Shown piece after piece: positions 51,029-59,771 of a DNA stretch of 64,000 nucleotides (positions within the stretch are counted from its first letter, which is position 1; the number at the start of each line of letters is the position of its first letter). The stretch comes from Ruminococcaceae bacterium YRB3002 (GTDB taxonomy: Bacteria; Bacillota; Clostridia; Saccharofermentanales; Saccharofermentanaceae). The position numbers and the translations under genes are program-made. Below the pieces are notes generated by a model. The model made no database searches. It was not told the origin of the DNA and saw nothing but the letters and a program-made list of their open reading frames with translations. The stretch spans positions 26,680 to 90,679 of the forward strand of contig FMTG01000007.1 in NCBI GenBank assembly GCA_900099715.1. Direction: 5' to 3'.

Positions 51029-52624
51029 ATGAGACAGAAACCAGTAGTTCTTATGGTTCTTGACGGCTACGGCATATCGGAGAACCCCGAGGCAAACGCC
51101 ATTGCGATGGCAAACACCCCCGTAATGGACAAGCTCAGAGCAGAGTGCCCCTACGTGAAGGGCTTCGCTTCCGGACTTGCTGTCGGACTTCCCGACGGAC
51201 AGATGGGCAACTCCGAGGTAGGACACATGAATATCGGATCCGGAAGGATTATCTACCAGGATCTCACACTTATCACAAAGTATATTCAGGACGGAGTTTT
51301 CTTTGAGAACGAAGAGCTCCTCCGTGCGATCAACAACTGCAAGGAGAAGGGTTCAGACCTCCACATCTGGGGTCTCCTCTCCGACGGCGGCGTTCACAGC
51401 CACAACACACACCTCTATGCGATCATCGAGATGTGCAAAAGGAACGGTCTGGACCGCGTTTACGTCCATCCTTTCTTTGACGGACGTGACACACCTCCGG
51501 CATCCGGTAAGGATTACCTGCAGCAGCTCGTTGACAAGATGGCTGAGATCGGCTGCGGCAAGGTGGCTTCCATGTCAGGAAGATACTATGCAATGGACAG
51601 AGACAATAACTGGGACAGGATCCAGAAGGCTTACGACTCACTCGTTATCGGCGAGGGCGTGAAGGCAACTGATCCCGTGGAGGCTATGCAGAAGTCATAC
51701 GATGAGGGTGTTACGGACGAGTTCGTTCTTCCTACGGTTATCGTCAATGAGGACGGCACACCCGTATCTCTCGTAAAGCCTGATGACTCTATCATCTTCT
51801 TCAATTTCCGTCCTGACCGTGCACGTGAGATAACAAAGGCATTCTGCTTTGCAGATTCTGATATCGAGGCTCAGCCCGGATCAGCAGATGATCCCAAGAG
51901 CATCAAGTTCCTGAAGCGCCACAACGGCTTCATGCCCCTGACATACGTATGTTTCAAGGATTACGACGAGACGATCCCCAACAAGTTCGTTGCCTTCAAG
52001 AAGGAAGAGATCGTCAACACATTCGGCGAGTATCTCGCAAACAATGGCCTGAAGCAGCTCCGTATCGCCGAGACCGAGAAATACGCTCACGTTACGTTCT
52101 TCTTCAACGGCGGACTCGAGGAACCCAACAAGGATGAGGACAGAACACTCGTAAATTCACCTAAGGTTGCCACATATGACCTCCAGCCTGAGATGAGCGC
52201 TCCTGAGGTCTCCGAGAAGCTCGATGCAGCTATCACATCAGGCAAGTACGACGTGATCATCATCAACTTTGCAAACCCCGACATGGTAGGCCACACGGGC
52301 GTTCTGTCCGCTGCTATTACTGCTGTTGAGCGTATCGACCAGTGCGTCGGCGCAGCTGTCGAGGCTGTAAAGCAGATGGACGGCGTTCTCTTTATCTGCG
52401 CTGACCACGGCAACGCCGAGCAGATGGTAAACTACGAGACAGGCGAGCCCCACACAGCTCACACAACGAACCCTGTTCCGTTCATTCTGTATAACTACGA
52501 TCCTTCTTATACACTCCGCGAGGGCGGCCGTCTGTGCGACATCGCACCTACATTGCTTCAGATCATGGGTCTGCCCCAGCCCGCAGAGATGACAGGCGAG
52601 TCACTTCTCGTCAAGAAGGCCTGA
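51029..52624 (+). CDS. gpmI: 2,3-bisphosphoglycerate-independent phosphoglycerate mutase
   Basis: The 531-residue product converts 3-phosphoglycerate to 2-phosphoglycerate in glycolysis. It belongs to the alkaline-phosphatase-like metalloenzymes: VVLMVLDGYGI (first metal aspartate), GNSEVGHMNIGSGR with the phospho-serine, HPFFDGRDTPP, and the metal-site ADHGNAEQM and HTAHTTNPVP near the end. Length is close to the usual 510-530. It starts after TGGAGG with a TATAAT box at 50988-50993. Codon use is strongly biased, as in highly expressed genes. The stop overlaps the ATG of the HD-domain gene. Confidence 0.97.
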   Translation: MRQKPVVLMVLDGYGISENPEANAIAMANTPVMDKLRAECPYVKGFASGLAVGLPDGQMGNSEVGHMNIGSGRIIYQDLTLITKYIQDGVFFENEELLRAINNCKEKGSDLHIWGLLSDGGVHSHNTHLYAIIEMCKRNGLDRVYVHPFFDGRDTPPASGKDYLQQLVDKMAEIGCGKVASMSGRYYAMDRDNNWDRIQKAYDSLVIGEGVKATDPVEAMQKSYDEGVTDEFVLPTVIVNEDGTPVSLVKPDDSIIFFNFRPDRAREITKAFCFADSDIEAQPGSADDPKSIKFLKRHNGFMPLTYVCFKDYDETIPNKFVAFKKEEIVNTFGEYLANNGLKQLRIAETEKYAHVTFFFNGGLEEPNKDEDRTLVNSPKVATYDLQPEMSAPEVSEKLDAAITSGKYDVIIINFANPDMVGHTGVLSAAITAVERIDQCVGAAVEAVKQMDGVLFICADHGNAEQMVNYETGEPHTAHTTNPVPFILYNYDPSYTLREGGRLCDIAPTLLQIMGLPQPAEMTGESLLVKKA

Positions 52625-53214
52625 TGATCCCGGACAGGCTCCGTCAGCAGTTTGAATTCGCCCTGGAGCTGGACAAGGAGAAAAACATTCTCCGCCAGAC
52701 CCACCTGTCTTCCCACGGCCGTCGCGAAAACGACGCGGAACACGCCTGGCACATGGCCCTCATGGCGTACCTCCTCCGCGAGTACTCCAACGAGCCAATT
52801 GACATAGCCAAAGTCATGATCATGTGCCTCATCCACGACGTGGTTGAGATAGATGCCGGCGATACTTACTGCTACGATCCCGAGGCTCTCGCTACCCAGC
52901 GTGAGCGTGAGATCGCGGCGCGTGACAGGATCTTCGGGATGCTGCCGGATGACCAGAGGTCAGAGTTTATATCATTGTTTGAAGAATTTGAGGCAGGCGG
53001 GACTCCCGAGTCCCGCTTTGCCCATTCTATGGATAATATGCAGCCGTTGTTGTTGAACGACTCCAACGACGGCGGTGACTGGCGCGAGCACGATGTTGCC
53101 GCATCTCAGGTCTACGGTCGCCATAAGCAGACCAGACTCGGATCTGAGGCTCTGTATGCCGCGGCAGATGAGATCATAAAGAAGCATATTGAGCTGGGAA
53201 ATCTAAGAATGTGA
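52624..53214 (+). CDS. HD-domain phosphohydrolase, YfbR-like 5'-nucleotidase family
   Basis: The 196-residue product starts at ATG 52624, one base shared with the gpmI stop (TGATG). It carries the HD-domain metal ligands in order: SSHGRRENDAEHAWHMALMAY (histidine before the pair), CLIHDVVEIDAGDTYCYD (HD) and MDNMQPLLLN with the last aspartate. This is the pattern of YfbR-type deoxynucleotide 5'-phosphatases and related HD_3 proteins of about 190 residues. It probably removes phosphate from nucleotides. Overlap with gpmI implies coupled translation; no functional link to glycolysis is known. Confidence 0.85.
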   Translation: MIPDRLRQQFEFALELDKEKNILRQTHLSSHGRRENDAEHAWHMALMAYLLREYSNEPIDIAKVMIMCLIHDVVEIDAGDTYCYDPEALATQREREIAARDRIFGMLPDDQRSEFISLFEEFEAGGTPESRFAHSMDNMQPLLLNDSNDGGDWREHDVAASQVYGRHKQTRLGSEALYAAADEIIKKHIELGNLRM

Positions 53215-53400
53215 AATGGGGTTGCCTTGGTGATACAAGTTCCACAGCCGCAAAGCGGCGAGGACCGGTTCGAAGCATCACAGATTTGTACGATCGAGGC
53301 ACGTCCCCATTCCACAAATTAGCCGCTGCTAACCCTAGCAGACAGTATTTTAGCGATATTTGCTCTAATTAATAAAGAATTAACACAATTTATCCTATTG
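53215..53400. other. Intergenic remnants of dispersed repeats
   Basis: 53212-53228 keeps ATGTGAAATGGGG of family A, and 53257-53300 holds GGTTCGAAGCATCACAGATTTGT, an inverted relative of the 4098 segment. The internal parts are lost. No gene is seen. Confidence 0.5.
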
Positions 53401-53406
53401 TCCTTA

Positions 53407-53435
53407 TTGACTTAAACCGCTCATCAAATTATCAT
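53407..53435 (+). promoter_or_regulatory. Promoter of the aldolase gene
   Basis: TTGACT (53407-53412), a 17-base spacer and TATCAT (53430-53435) precede a 53-base leader with AAAGGAG before ATG 53489. Confidence 0.75.
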
Positions 53436-53488
53436 TCTATGGTACGAGGCAATTCGTAATTTCATCACAACACAAAGGAGTTTTTAAC

Positions 53489-54457
53489 ATGCCATTAGTA
53501 ACAACTACTGAAATGTTCAAGAAGGCTTATGACGGCGGTTACGCTATCGGTGCTTTCAACGTTAACAACATGGAGATCGTTCAGGGTATCACAGAGGCAG
53601 CAGGCGAGCTGAACAGCCCTGTTATCCTTCAGGTATCCAAGGGCGCAAGAGCTTATGCTAACCACACATATCTCGTAAAGCTCGTTGAGGCTGCTGTTAT
53701 CGAGAATCCTCAGATCCCGATCGCTCTGCACCTTGACCACGGTGATTCTTTCGAGCTTTGTAAGTCATGTATCGACGGCGGTTTCACATCTGTCATGATC
53801 GACGCTTCTTCCAAGTCTTTCGAGGAGAACATCGCCCTGACAAAGCAGGTTGTTGAGTACGCTCACGATCACGGCGTTGTTGTAGAGGCTGAGCTCGGTA
53901 CTCTCGCAGGTATCGAGGATGAGGTTGTTGTTGAGTCCGGTAAGGAAGCTTACACAAGACCTGAAGAGGTTGAGGAGTTCGTTTCAAGAACAGGTTGTGA
54001 CTCACTCGCTATCGCTATCGGAACATCTCACGGTGCTTACAAGTTCACAGCTGCTCAGTGCACAAGAAATGCTGACGGCATCCTTGTACCTCCGCCGCTC
54101 AGATTCGACGTTCTCGAAGAGTGCATCAAGAGACTGCCCGGTTTCCCTATCGTTCTCCACGGTTCTTCTTCTGTACCTCAGGAGTTCGTTAAGATGGTTA
54201 ACCAGTATGGCGGCAACATGCCTGATGCTGTTGGTATCCCTGAGGAGCAGCTCCGTGAGGCAGCTAAGCTCGCAGTCTGCAAGATCAACATCGATTCCGA
54301 TATCCGTCTTGCAATGACAGGTAACATCCGTAAGTATTTCGCTGAGCATCCTGATCACTTCGATCCCCGCCAGTACCTGAAGCCCGCTCGTCAGGCTGTT
54401 AAGGAGATGGTAGCTCACAAGATCAAGTACGTTCTCGGTTCTGACGGCAAGATCTGA
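53489..54457 (+). CDS. fba: Class II fructose-1,6-bisphosphate aldolase
   Basis: The 322-residue product cleaves fructose 1,6-bisphosphate to two triose phosphates with a zinc ion. Signatures are YAIGAFNVNNME near 20, ALHLDHGDSFELC (catalytic aspartate and zinc histidine), VEAELGTLAGIED, GTSHGAYKF (zinc histidine), VLHGSSSVP and CKINIDSDIRLAM. Length is slightly above the 285-310 of short Bacillus-type enzymes, as in many Clostridia. A strong promoter, strong ribosome binding site, terminator and biased codon use all indicate high expression. It lies near gpmI but is a separate transcription unit. Confidence 0.96.
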   Translation: MPLVTTTEMFKKAYDGGYAIGAFNVNNMEIVQGITEAAGELNSPVILQVSKGARAYANHTYLVKLVEAAVIENPQIPIALHLDHGDSFELCKSCIDGGFTSVMIDASSKSFEENIALTKQVVEYAHDHGVVVEAELGTLAGIEDEVVVESGKEAYTRPEEVEEFVSRTGCDSLAIAIGTSHGAYKFTAAQCTRNADGILVPPPLRFDVLEECIKRLPGFPIVLHGSSSVPQEFVKMVNQYGGNMPDAVGIPEEQLREAAKLAVCKINIDSDIRLAMTGNIRKYFAEHPDHFDPRQYLKPARQAVKEMVAHKIKYVLGSDGKI

Positions 54458-54489
54458 TCTGACGGTTAACTTTACAGTTTACTAATGCG

Positions 54490-54529
54490 GCCCCCGGAGT
54501 TTAAAATAACTCCGGGGGCTTGTTTTATT
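54490..54529 (+). terminator. Strong Rho-independent terminator of fba
   Basis: GCCCCCGGAGTT (54490-54501) and AACTCCGGGGGC (54508-54519) form a perfect 12-bp stem with a 6-base loop, followed by TTGTTTTATT. Confidence 0.9.
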
Positions 54530-55318
54530 ATGAATAAAGATATGCTGCGCAAAGCAGAAATGTTCAGGGAGGACTGCCTGAGACACGACATCCCGCGCCT
54601 GGCCGCGGAGGTGCTGCCTGACGGAGTCGAGGTCGAAGCGGATCTGGAGTACATGCCAGGTCTGAAGCTCGATATATACCGCAGGGAGGATACCCCTGAG
54701 ACTATGGACGAGGCTTTTATCCTCATTCACGGCGGGGCCTTTGTATACGGCGCGAAAGAAAACGACAAAAACTTCGGCATGCGCCTGGCGCTTAGATCCG
54801 GAATTCCCGTGGTTAATATCGATTACACTTTGATGCCCGATGCCAATATTGAACGGCAGGTTGCTGATATAGACAATGCAATTCTGTTTTCCGCTGCCAG
54901 ATTAGGGCTCAAGTCTTTCCACGTTACCGGTGACTCCGCCGGCGGATACCTGGCGCTTCTGACCGCCATAAGGCATGAAACAGCCAAGTCCGTATCTGTT
55001 ATCTGCGGCTTCTACGAACTGGATATGTATGAGTTCCCCGGGTATTTCTTCGACAGTGATGACGGGCTCTACTACGATCTGTCCAAGGGCTTCGATAAAC
55101 TGCGCGGAAAACGCATGTCTGTCGTTACCGGCGAGAAGGACTACCTCCGCAAAGACAATATTGCGCTGGCAGGGCTGCTTGGCGGTGACTGCGTTTTCTA
55201 TGATGCCGGCAACTGCGACGGCCGCGAGATGACTCACGTATATCCGATCTCCCACCCCGAATGGCCGGAGGGTCAGAAAGTCATTGATATAGTTGCGAGG
55301 ACGGCGTCAGGATCCTGA
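54530..55318 (+). CDS. Alpha/beta hydrolase, acetyl-esterase or lipase-like
   Basis: The 262-residue protein has the oxyanion motif LIHGGAFVYGA near 81, the nucleophile elbow GDSAGGYLALL near 135 and a late MTHVYPISHPEW carrying the catalytic histidine, matching hormone-sensitive-lipase-like esterases. It should hydrolyse short acyl esters in the cytosol. The start is uncertain: ATG 54530 abuts the aldolase terminator and has no ribosome binding site; an in-frame ATG at 54485 would be inside the hairpin. Its expression probably depends on read-through of that terminator or on a leaderless transcript. The aldolase neighbour suggests no clear functional link. Confidence 0.8.
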   Translation: MNKDMLRKAEMFREDCLRHDIPRLAAEVLPDGVEVEADLEYMPGLKLDIYRREDTPETMDEAFILIHGGAFVYGAKENDKNFGMRLALRSGIPVVNIDYTLMPDANIERQVADIDNAILFSAARLGLKSFHVTGDSAGGYLALLTAIRHETAKSVSVICGFYELDMYEFPGYFFDSDDGLYYDLSKGFDKLRGKRMSVVTGEKDYLRKDNIALAGLLGGDCVFYDAGNCDGREMTHVYPISHPEWPEGQKVIDIVARTASGS

Positions 55319-55330
55319 TCTTTATCAGCG

Positions 55331-55975
55331 TTATCTGGTCTCTTCGTATGTTTTGTTGATGAGCCTCGAAATCGGCTTGTAGATAAAGAATGTCACGATG
55401 GCGACCACTATTCCCTTGAACATGTTGAACGGCACGAAACCCCAGAAGATCAGCGTCCACTTGGATGTGATCAGCGAATTGACAGCGGCCGACATGCCGA
55501 TCACAGCTTCTGTGGAAAATCCTAATACGCTGGCGTAAAGCGGCAGCGTAACCCAGTAGTTGAGGGGGATAGCGATCGCTGTCAGGCATAATGTAGCGAT
55601 CAGCATGGAGAAGATGGCGCCCTTGCGCGTTCTGAGCCTGTTATAGATGAGTCCAGCGATACCCACGTAGATACTGCCGGTGATGAAATTGGACATCTCA
55701 CCAATGCCCGATGTAGCGGATACCGGCAGATGGATAAGGTTTTTCAGAAGCTCGATGATGACTCCGTAAAGCGGCCCCAGCGCGAAAGACCCGATGAGTA
55801 CCGGTATCTCCGAGAAGTCGAACTTCAGGAAAGGCGGCATCAGCGGCAGCGCTACCTCCAGGTACATGAGGATCACGGAAAGTGCCGTCAGGATAGCGGC
55901 CGACGTGATGCGGCGGATCATGCTCTTTCTGCGTGTGTTGGGTGTCTGGAATCTGTTGGTATTAAGGTCTGACAT
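55331..55975 (-). CDS. ribU: Riboflavin ECF transporter S component
   Basis: The 214-residue membrane protein has about six helices. It shows the RibU pattern: LKFDFSEIPVLIGSFALGP near 50, IELLKNLIHL and GIGEMSNFITGS near 85, then AIPLNYWVTLPLY. As an energy-coupling-factor S component it captures riboflavin outside the cell and hands it to a shared ECF ATPase module encoded elsewhere. The N-terminus has about 20 extra polar residues. An FMN riboswitch lies directly upstream, which makes the riboflavin substrate firm. The start at 55975 follows AAAGGAG. Confidence 0.93.
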   Translation of the reverse strand: MSDLNTNRFQTPNTRRKSMIRRITSAAILTALSVILMYLEVALPLMPPFLKFDFSEIPVLIGSFALGPLYGVIIELLKNLIHLPVSATSGIGEMSNFITGSIYVGIAGLIYNRLRTRKGAIFSMLIATLCLTAIAIPLNYWVTLPLYASVLGFSTEAVIGMSAAVNSLITSKWTLIFWGFVPFNMFKGIVVAIVTFFIYKPISRLINKTYEETR

Positions 55976-55980
55976 ATATA

Positions 55981-56115
55981 ACTCCTTTCATCCGGACTTT
56001 ACCGTCGGCCGCAGAATCTCACTGCGTCAGTCCTGTCTTGCTGTTTGCTTTGTTGATTTGACAGGAGTTGCGGGCTATAACCGCCGGTGGGGAATCTCAC
56101 CCCGCCTTGGAACCG
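55981..56115 (-). promoter_or_regulatory. FMN riboswitch (RFN element) controlling ribU
   Basis: On the minus strand the conserved blocks occur in order: GGCGGGGTGAGATTCCCC, ACCGGCGGTTATAGCCCGC, then after a variable arm TGAGATTCTGCGGCCGACGG and TAAAGTCCGGATGAAAGGAG. The last block contains the AAAGGAG ribosome binding site of ribU, so FMN probably blocks translation start. Confidence 0.96.
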
Positions 56116-56121
56116 TGGTTG

Positions 56122-56150
56122 ATTATATGCGTGTGGAGGGGATTTGTAAA
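56122..56150 (-). promoter_or_regulatory. Promoter of the riboswitch-ribU transcript
   Basis: On the minus strand TTTACA (56145-56150), a 17-base spacer and TATAAT (56122-56127) place the transcript start near 56115, just before the riboswitch. Confidence 0.8.
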
Positions 56151-56154
56151 GGGG

Positions 56155-56636
56155 CTCGCGACCGCTTGCTCGCTTCAGTCCTCGTCGCTTCGCTCCTGCG
56201 GTAAGTCCGCTCGCCCTTCGGATATAACTGCGGGACAATTGTTCTTCTGAGCTTCGGGGGTAAATGTGAAATGGGGACGGTTCTCAAGTGTCACATAAGA
56301 ATCGCAGTTGACTGATCAGAATTCCACTTTTTTGATTTGAAATGCCCTTAAAGTGGAACGATTGATGGAATTCTGTTAATAATTCCACTATTTTGGTTTG
56401 AAAGCGTCTTTTAATGGAACGGATGGTGGAATTTTAATTACAGGAGACCTGTCCCCCTGTCACATGTAAAACCCGGCAGATTGCAGTTCAGTTGTCACAT
56501 TTTCCGCGAAAATGTGACAACTGAGAACCGTCCCTATTTCACATTTGAAGCGAGAACGCACATTTTGTGCTGAGAGTTCCGCACAAGCGAAGCGCGGAGG
56601 ACCTGTCCGAATCAGCACAAAATCGTGCGTTCGAGC
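56155..56636. repeat. Composite repeat block with no gene
   Basis: In order: family B copy (56168-56214), family A copy (56262-56296), the inverted copy of the 4123-4281 module (56307-56464), a double family A copy in opposite orientation (56489-56543), and an inverted pair around 56551-56634 (GAACGCACATTTTGTGCTGA and TCAGCACAAAATCGTGCGTTC). Confidence 0.8.
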
Positions 56637-57341
56637 TTACCTTCCCAGATTCCTGAACCACCGCCAGTACAGTCTGATATTTAGCCTGGACAGGCCCCAC
56701 GACAGGAGGAACGACACCCCGTAGATGAATACGAAGCAGAACACGGTAAACGCTACCGACATGTTTTTGATGTCCAGAAAGAAGTATGGTATCTGTTCGT
56801 GTCCGATCACATCCGTGGCGATCAGCGTCAGGATGACGACGGTGTAGATAAAGATAAATATGGAGCCGGCAACGATCTTGTACCATTTGAGCCGGCCGAT
56901 GGGGGAATCGTTGGTGACAAAGGAGCACACCGTCAGGAGGGGGATCAGGATATGCATATTGAACATGTCATATCTGAAGATGTGCATGTGCTCGGTGAAG
57001 CACGGCAGCTGGCTCAGAAGCACGACCACCAGGATCAGGCACTCCGCCACAGCGGATGACAGCCGTGTAAAATAAACGCTCTGACGGGTTAGTTCGGTCT
57101 TATGCCGGAGCTCGACGATGTTGACCGCGATAAAGAGTATGCTCATCAGCACGGTAAATATGGTGCCGTCGACGGTCATCCATCTGAAGGTGAGGATGCC
57201 TTCGTGGTCGCTCATGAAGATATAGACCACTGAACTGATGCCCAGGATGATGATGACGGCGCAGATGGCGATGTTCAGGTATTTCTTGCTGCGGTATCTG
57301 CGGTCGAGGTCGGTGAGGATGTTCTCGAAGTTGTCAGACAT
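56637..57341 (-). CDS. Six-helix integral membrane protein, function unknown
   Basis: The 234-residue protein has about six membrane helices (near 22-42, 55-75, 95-115, 128-145, 155-175 and 190-215). Histidines and aspartates between helices (FTEHMHIFRYDMFNMH) hint at a small conserved cluster, as in Pr6Pr- or FAR-17a-like families, but the match is weak. Its start overlaps the stop of the next upstream gene by 8 bases, and that gene follows putP by 5 bases, so the three form an operon. A role beside proline uptake is not evident. Confidence 0.6.
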   Translation of the reverse strand: MSDNFENILTDLDRRYRSKKYLNIAICAVIIILGISSVVYIFMSDHEGILTFRWMTVDGTIFTVLMSILFIAVNIVELRHKTELTRQSVYFTRLSSAVAECLILVVVLLSQLPCFTEHMHIFRYDMFNMHILIPLLTVCSFVTNDSPIGRLKWYKIVAGSIFIFIYTVVILTLIATDVIGHEQIPYFFLDIKNMSVAFTVFCFVFIYGVSFLLSWGLSRLNIRLYWRWFRNLGR

Positions 57342-58155
57342 TGCGTGAACCTCCCCGTTTGCGCAGGGGGACGAAGAACAGGACCATCAGCCCGAAGGCA
57401 AGGACGGCCCGGATCAGGAGATAGAGGAGCCACTGCCATTTCGAGGTGAGGATGAGGCCAAGGGGGTTGACGTAGGATGAGAAGAAGTTGATGCGGTGTG
57501 TGACGCCCACCAGCTGGTCATGCTGATATACGCGTGACGACAGCAGCGAGTTCAGGTAGATGGTGGGAATGTCTAGAAAAATGAGACCATTTACTGCGAT
57601 CTTCCAGTCGCTGAAGACGAGGCCGGCATCCTGTGACCTGCCGATGTAGAGGGCCAGGACTACGATCATGGCGTGGTAGAGGAAATACTGCCAGATCCTG
57701 GGGGACAGGAAGTATTCCCTGGGTGTGCTGATGTATGCTGTGACGGTGGCCATGACGATGCCCAGCACGCCGCCGATGACGCCGGTGGGGTAGATGAGGG
57801 CATAGATGGAGTGACGCAGGCGTTTGCTCTTTGTAAAGCAGCCTATGGCGATGAAGAATATCTGCAGGCTGCACAGCTCCAGCGGCAGGTGCTCAACGCC
57901 CATCATGGGGGTGTATTCCCCGGTGGGAATGTACGACAGGACGTAAGTACCCTGTGCCTGTTCGATCACCGGATCCACCATCGGGACGATCTCGATGACC
58001 GAGCCGATCTTGATGAACTCGGAGACGACGGCAATACAAAGGCAGACTTTCATCACTCTGTCGAGGGGAGGTCTGCGCTTAAGGAGCACCGCCAGCGACA
58101 CCGCGATCAACGCAGTGCAGACGGCTATCCAGATGAGGTGGCTGACGGAAAACAT
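57334..58155 (-). CDS. YwaF-like integral membrane protein
   Basis: The 273-residue product has seven hydrophobic helices. The segment EHLPLELCSLQIFFIAIG followed by SIYALIYPTGVIGGVLGI resembles the YwaF/TIGR02206 family, in which a HLPLHLC-type motif starts the third helix. That family has no known function. It starts 5 bases after the putP stop, with CCGGG as a weak ribosome binding site, and overlaps its downstream neighbour, so it belongs to the putP operon. Confidence 0.65.
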   Translation of the reverse strand: MFSVSHLIWIAVCTALIAVSLAVLLKRRPPLDRVMKVCLCIAVVSEFIKIGSVIEIVPMVDPVIEQAQGTYVLSYIPTGEYTPMMGVEHLPLELCSLQIFFIAIGCFTKSKRLRHSIYALIYPTGVIGGVLGIVMATVTAYISTPREYFLSPRIWQYFLYHAMIVVLALYIGRSQDAGLVFSDWKIAVNGLIFLDIPTIYLNSLLSSRVYQHDQLVGVTHRINFFSSYVNPLGLILTSKWQWLLYLLIRAVLAFGLMVLFFVPLRKRGGSRNV

Positions 58156-58160
58156 CCCGG

Positions 58161-59690
58161 TCAGTTCGCCTTGAGCGATTCTGTGAACTTATCGAATTCC
58201 TTTGTAACCTCGTCGGAGGGCTCGCCCGTGATGAGGCTGACCACTACGATGAAGATGCACGCAACTGCAAATGCGGGAGCGAGCTCATAGATCTTGGCAA
58301 GTGAGGGAGACATGGGACCGATGAGGTATTCCCAGATGAATACCATGGCGCCGCCTGAGATCATGCCGGCCAGGACGCCCCACTTATTTGTCTTGCGCCA
58401 GAACATACCGAAGATGATCGCCGGTGCGAACGCTGCGCCGAATCCTGCCCACGCGAAAGAAACGATCCTGAATACCGAGCTGTTCGGATCCCAAGCTACG
58501 ATGATTCCGATGATGCCGATCACCAGCAGAGTGCATCTTGCGAGGATGATACCTGCCTTATCAGACAGCTTGATCCCGAAAGTATGCTTCAGGATATCCT
58601 CCGATACAGAAGAGGAAGCGGCCAGCAGCTGGGAGTCGGCAGTTGACATTGTTGATGCCAGGATACCTGCGAGGATAATGCCTGCAACGATAGTTGCGAA
58701 GACTCCGTGCTCGCTGATGATCTTGGAGATATCTACGATGATAGTCTCTCCGTCGGGAAGTGCGGGAAGTGCGCCTGCCTTTGTCATGGCGCTTCCTACG
58801 ATACCGATGAGGATGGCTGCGCCCATTGCGATGACGACCCATATGGAAGCGATCCTTCTGGAAAGCTTAAGCTTATGGTGATCCTTGATGGCCATGAATC
58901 TCAGGAGGATGTGAGGCATACCGAAGTAGCCGAGACCCCAGCTGAGCGTCGATATGGTAGTGAGGACGCCGTATGTGGAAGCACCGTCTGCGGAATGTGT
59001 TGCGGTGACACTCAGGTAGCCCTCGAGTGTCTTGGCGTTGTTGATGACCTCGCCCATGCCGCCTGCTTTGTAGATGCCGAATCCGAAGACAACGACGAGC
59101 GCGATACTCATGACGATGCTCTGGATAAAGTCTGTTGTTGAAGCTGCGAGAAAGCCGCCCAGCGTTGTGTAAAGAACGATAACGATGGCGCTGATGATCA
59201 TGGCGGTGTGATAGTCGATATTGAACAGGGTGCCGAAGAGCTTGCCGCATGCCGCGAAGCCGGATCCTGTGTAGGGAATGAAGAAGATGACGATGACAGC
59301 TGCAGCAATGAGCCTCAGGATGTTTTTGTCGTCACCGAATCTGCCGGAGATGAAGCCGGGAATCGTGAATTCGCCGATCTGGCTGGAATACAGACGCAGC
59401 CTCTTGGCGATGAAAAGCCAGTTAAGATATGTGCCGAGGGCGAGACCGACTGCCGTCCAGAACGGGTCGCAAAGACCTGCCGCGTAGGCGAGTCCCGGAA
59501 GACCCATAAGGAGCCAGGAACTCATGTCCGAAGCCTCTGCACTCATAGCAGTTACAAGGGGACCGAGCTTACGTCCGCCGAGATAGAACTCGGAAGAGTC
59601 AGCCGACTTGGAAAACTTGAATCCAATTACGATGACCGTGATCAGGTAGATGACGATCGTCGACAGGATGATAAAACTGGTGGTACTCAT
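58161..59690 (-). CDS. putP: Sodium/proline symporter
   Basis: The 509-residue protein has about thirteen membrane helices. It shows the solute:sodium symporter signature FYLGGRKLGPLVTAMSAEASDMSSW (as FYLGGRKLGP and SAEASDMSSWLLMG near 45-65), GLCDPFWTAVG, and STADSQLLAASS near 340. These match PutP, which imports proline with sodium. The start at 59690 follows AGGAGG. Two small membrane-protein genes follow in the same operon. The divergent gene is a GH5 cellulase, with a TACCAAA palindrome between them. Confidence 0.92.
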   Translation of the reverse strand: MSTTSFIILSTIVIYLITVIVIGFKFSKSADSSEFYLGGRKLGPLVTAMSAEASDMSSWLLMGLPGLAYAAGLCDPFWTAVGLALGTYLNWLFIAKRLRLYSSQIGEFTIPGFISGRFGDDKNILRLIAAAVIVIFFIPYTGSGFAACGKLFGTLFNIDYHTAMIISAIVIVLYTTLGGFLAASTTDFIQSIVMSIALVVVFGFGIYKAGGMGEVINNAKTLEGYLSVTATHSADGASTYGVLTTISTLSWGLGYFGMPHILLRFMAIKDHHKLKLSRRIASIWVVIAMGAAILIGIVGSAMTKAGALPALPDGETIIVDISKIISEHGVFATIVAGIILAGILASTMSTADSQLLAASSSVSEDILKHTFGIKLSDKAGIILARCTLLVIGIIGIIVAWDPNSSVFRIVSFAWAGFGAAFAPAIIFGMFWRKTNKWGVLAGMISGGAMVFIWEYLIGPMSPSLAKIYELAPAFAVACIFIVVVSLITGEPSDEVTKEFDKFTESLKAN

Positions 59691-59721
59691 AAACCCTCCT
59701 AAGAATACGCCCTAAGCCTAT

Positions 59722-59744
59722 TACCAAAAAATGGATATTTGGTA
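59722..59744. promoter_or_regulatory. Operator-like palindrome TACCAAA-N9-TTTGGTA
   Basis: The inverted repeat overlaps a candidate promoter for the cellulase gene (TTACCA 59721-59726, TATTAT 59743-59748). It sits in the 81-base gap shared with divergent putP. Confidence 0.45.
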
Positions 59745-59771
59745 TTATAAATAATATTCAGGAGGCATGCA

